Below are positions 43,324 to 44,024 of a DNA stretch of 44,024 bases, piece by piece; the stretch's first letter is position 1, and each line of letters starts with the position of its first letter. A model generated the notes under the pieces. That model had not been told where the DNA came from. It did no database searches and saw only the letters and a program-made list of their open reading frames with translations. Position numbers and translations under genes: made by a program. Where the stretch lies: assembly GCA_019420525.1 (NCBI GenBank), contig JAHZHA010000005.1, positions 1-44,024 of the forward strand, in the 5' to 3' direction. This DNA comes from Bacillota bacterium. GTDB lineage: Bacteria > Bacillota > Clostridia > Peptostreptococcales > Anaerovoracaceae.

Positions 43324-43353
43324 ATTATCTTTATAAAATTTGTTTCACATCAA
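43324..43353 (-). promoter_or_regulatory. Predicted promoter of the structured leader and small frames
   Basis: On the minus strand TTGATG (43348-43353) and GATAAT (43324-43329) are 18 bases apart; the start near 43317 is about 27 bases before the rod-shaped hairpin. Bases 43354-43620 hold no gene I can support. Confidence 0.45.
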
Positions 43354-43621
43354 CAAATAAAAATGCAAAAATTTTATTTTAATATAATCTCGACTGAAAC
43401 TTACTTCTCCGGCGGAAGACGATACTACGTAAACGTATTATTTCCGGAAGCCATTTTTACCGCTGCGACAGTGCCCGGAATGTGTATTTTTTCTTCGATC
43501 TATCATAGCCTATCATGGCGGCAGCAGCCAGCGCGGATCAGAAGCATTGATTTCATTGAAATTTCAACGTTTTTGTCACATCCGACGCAAAAAAGCCCGA
43601 AAAATACCTGTGAGGAATCTG

Positions 43622-43680
43622 AACTCCCGCTGTCTAGATCCTGCATCTGAGATTGACAGGATGTAAGGCTGCGGGAGTTT
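43622..43680 (+). terminator. Two-tier hairpin beside the insertion sequence
   Basis: AACTCCCGC (43622-43630) pairs with GCGGGAGTT (43671-43679), and ATCCTG (43638-43643) with CAGGAT (43657-43662) inside. On the plus strand TTTATC follows, which would make a weak terminator. It directly abuts the IS66 end. Confidence 0.4.
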
Positions 43681-43684
43681 TATC

Positions 43685-44024
43685 GTAAGCGCTCAAAAAG
43701 ACGGTGCCTTGCGACACCGTCCTGAAATTTGATACAATCGAATGAAATTTTATCTGCGGCACTGAGATCTGGAAAATTCCGACCATGGCATAAGATCTTC
43801 GAGATATTCATCCGTGTGATCCCATTGGGTCATATTTGCCAGCAGTTCCTGCAGGTAGGAAAATACTTCGAGTCCGTTTGCCCGGGCGGTTTCCACCAGG
43901 CTGTAGACTGCAGCCGATGCAGCGGCTCCTTTTGGAGTATCTGCAAACAACCAGTTTTTACGCCCCGTCACGAATGGCCGGATGGCATTTTCGGCAGCAT
44001 TGTTTGACAAGGATAATCTTCCGT
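43685..44024 (-). mobile_element. IS66-family insertion sequence, right end
   Basis: The terminal inverted repeat begins GTAAGCGCTCAAAAAGACGG at 43685; IS66-family ends start with GTAA, and the transposase C-terminus points toward it. The left end, the other orfs and the partner repeat are beyond the window. The eight bases before 43685 would be the target duplication. Confidence 0.75.
43750..44024 (-). CDS. tnpC: IS66 family transposase (TnpC), C-terminal fragment
   Basis: The last 91 residues of an IS66 transposase; the gene runs past the right edge. The visible part reads GRLSLSNNAAENAIRPFVTG, then RKNWLFADTPKGAAASAAVY, the highly conserved region around the last catalytic glutamate of the DDE transposase (AAENAIRP), followed by the variable tail (QELLANMTQWDHTDEYLEDL). 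The stop lies 65 bases inside the right inverted repeat. Nothing suggests it is decayed within the visible part. Confidence 0.93.
   Translation of the reverse strand, partial: GRLSLSNNAAENAIRPFVTGRKNWLFADTPKGAAASAAVYSLVETARANGLEVFSYLQELLANMTQWDHTDEYLEDLMPWSEFSRSQCRR

Noticed and set aside
43363..43650. A 95-codon plus-strand frame near the right end
   Set aside because: No ribosome binding site, no family, and it runs into the hairpin at 43622; probably chance.
1..44024. CRISPR arrays, tRNA or rRNA genes, prophage structural genes
   Set aside because: I found no regularly spaced repeats, no tRNA-like cloverleaf with TTCGA arm, no rRNA segments and no phage head or tail genes.

Overview
The window looks like chromosomal DNA from a strictly anaerobic, low-to-mid GC Bacillota of the class Clostridia. 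The evidence is an oxygen-sensitive ribonucleotide reductase pair (nrdD, nrdG), a flavodiiron protein fused to its own electron-donor modules, an EFR1-type flavodoxin/ferredoxin, the start of an anaerobic-type cobalamin gene (cbiD), an F-type ATP synthase operon, strong AGGAGG ribosome binding sites and several TTG/GTG starts. I cannot name the genus. I saw no rRNA, tRNA or CRISPR array.

Layout. 1-9.4 kb is anaerobic housekeeping and redox: cbiD (cut by the window edge), nrdG, a class F flavodiiron protein, a MATE exporter, an EFR1 ferredoxin, nrdD behind a predicted pair of NrdR boxes, and a small alarmone synthetase. 9.8-14.9 kb holds two large membrane sensors with the same double solute-binding ectodomain but opposite predicted outputs: a c-di-GMP phosphodiesterase (degenerate GGDEF, intact EAL) and a diguanylate cyclase (intact GGDEF). 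15.0-16.95 kb is an alanine/glycine:cation symporter gene behind a glycine riboswitch and terminator; the gene carries a one-base frameshift in a T7 run. 17.1-23.4 kb is the complete atpBEFHAGDC operon with a c subunit that looks proton-type. 23.7-31.7 kb carries ilvE (behind a perfect consensus promoter), pncB, and uvrB-uvrA (behind a LexA box that overlaps the -35).

31.9 kb to the right end is more accessory: a VanZ-like protein; a three-gene operon of P47/OrfX-like TULIP proteins, the family known from botulinum neurotoxin clusters but here with no toxin in sight; an ABC-type AAA ATPase coupled to a small RloB-like partner that is broken in an A10 run (a candidate defence module); rfbA-rfbB-rfbC for a dTDP-sugar; an unknown four-helix membrane protein preceded by two very short reading frames and a long rod-shaped hairpin leader; and the right end of an IS66-family element running off the window.

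How the genes connect: NrdD needs NrdG for its glycyl radical. The flavodiiron protein and EFR1 ferredoxin suit oxygen/NO removal and electron transfer in an anaerobe. The riboswitch links glycine level to amino acid uptake. The sensor pair probably adjusts c-di-GMP in opposite directions. UvrA and UvrB are the damage-recognition part of excision repair under SOS control. The most unusual piece is the TULIP/P47-like operon at 32.6-37.2 kb.
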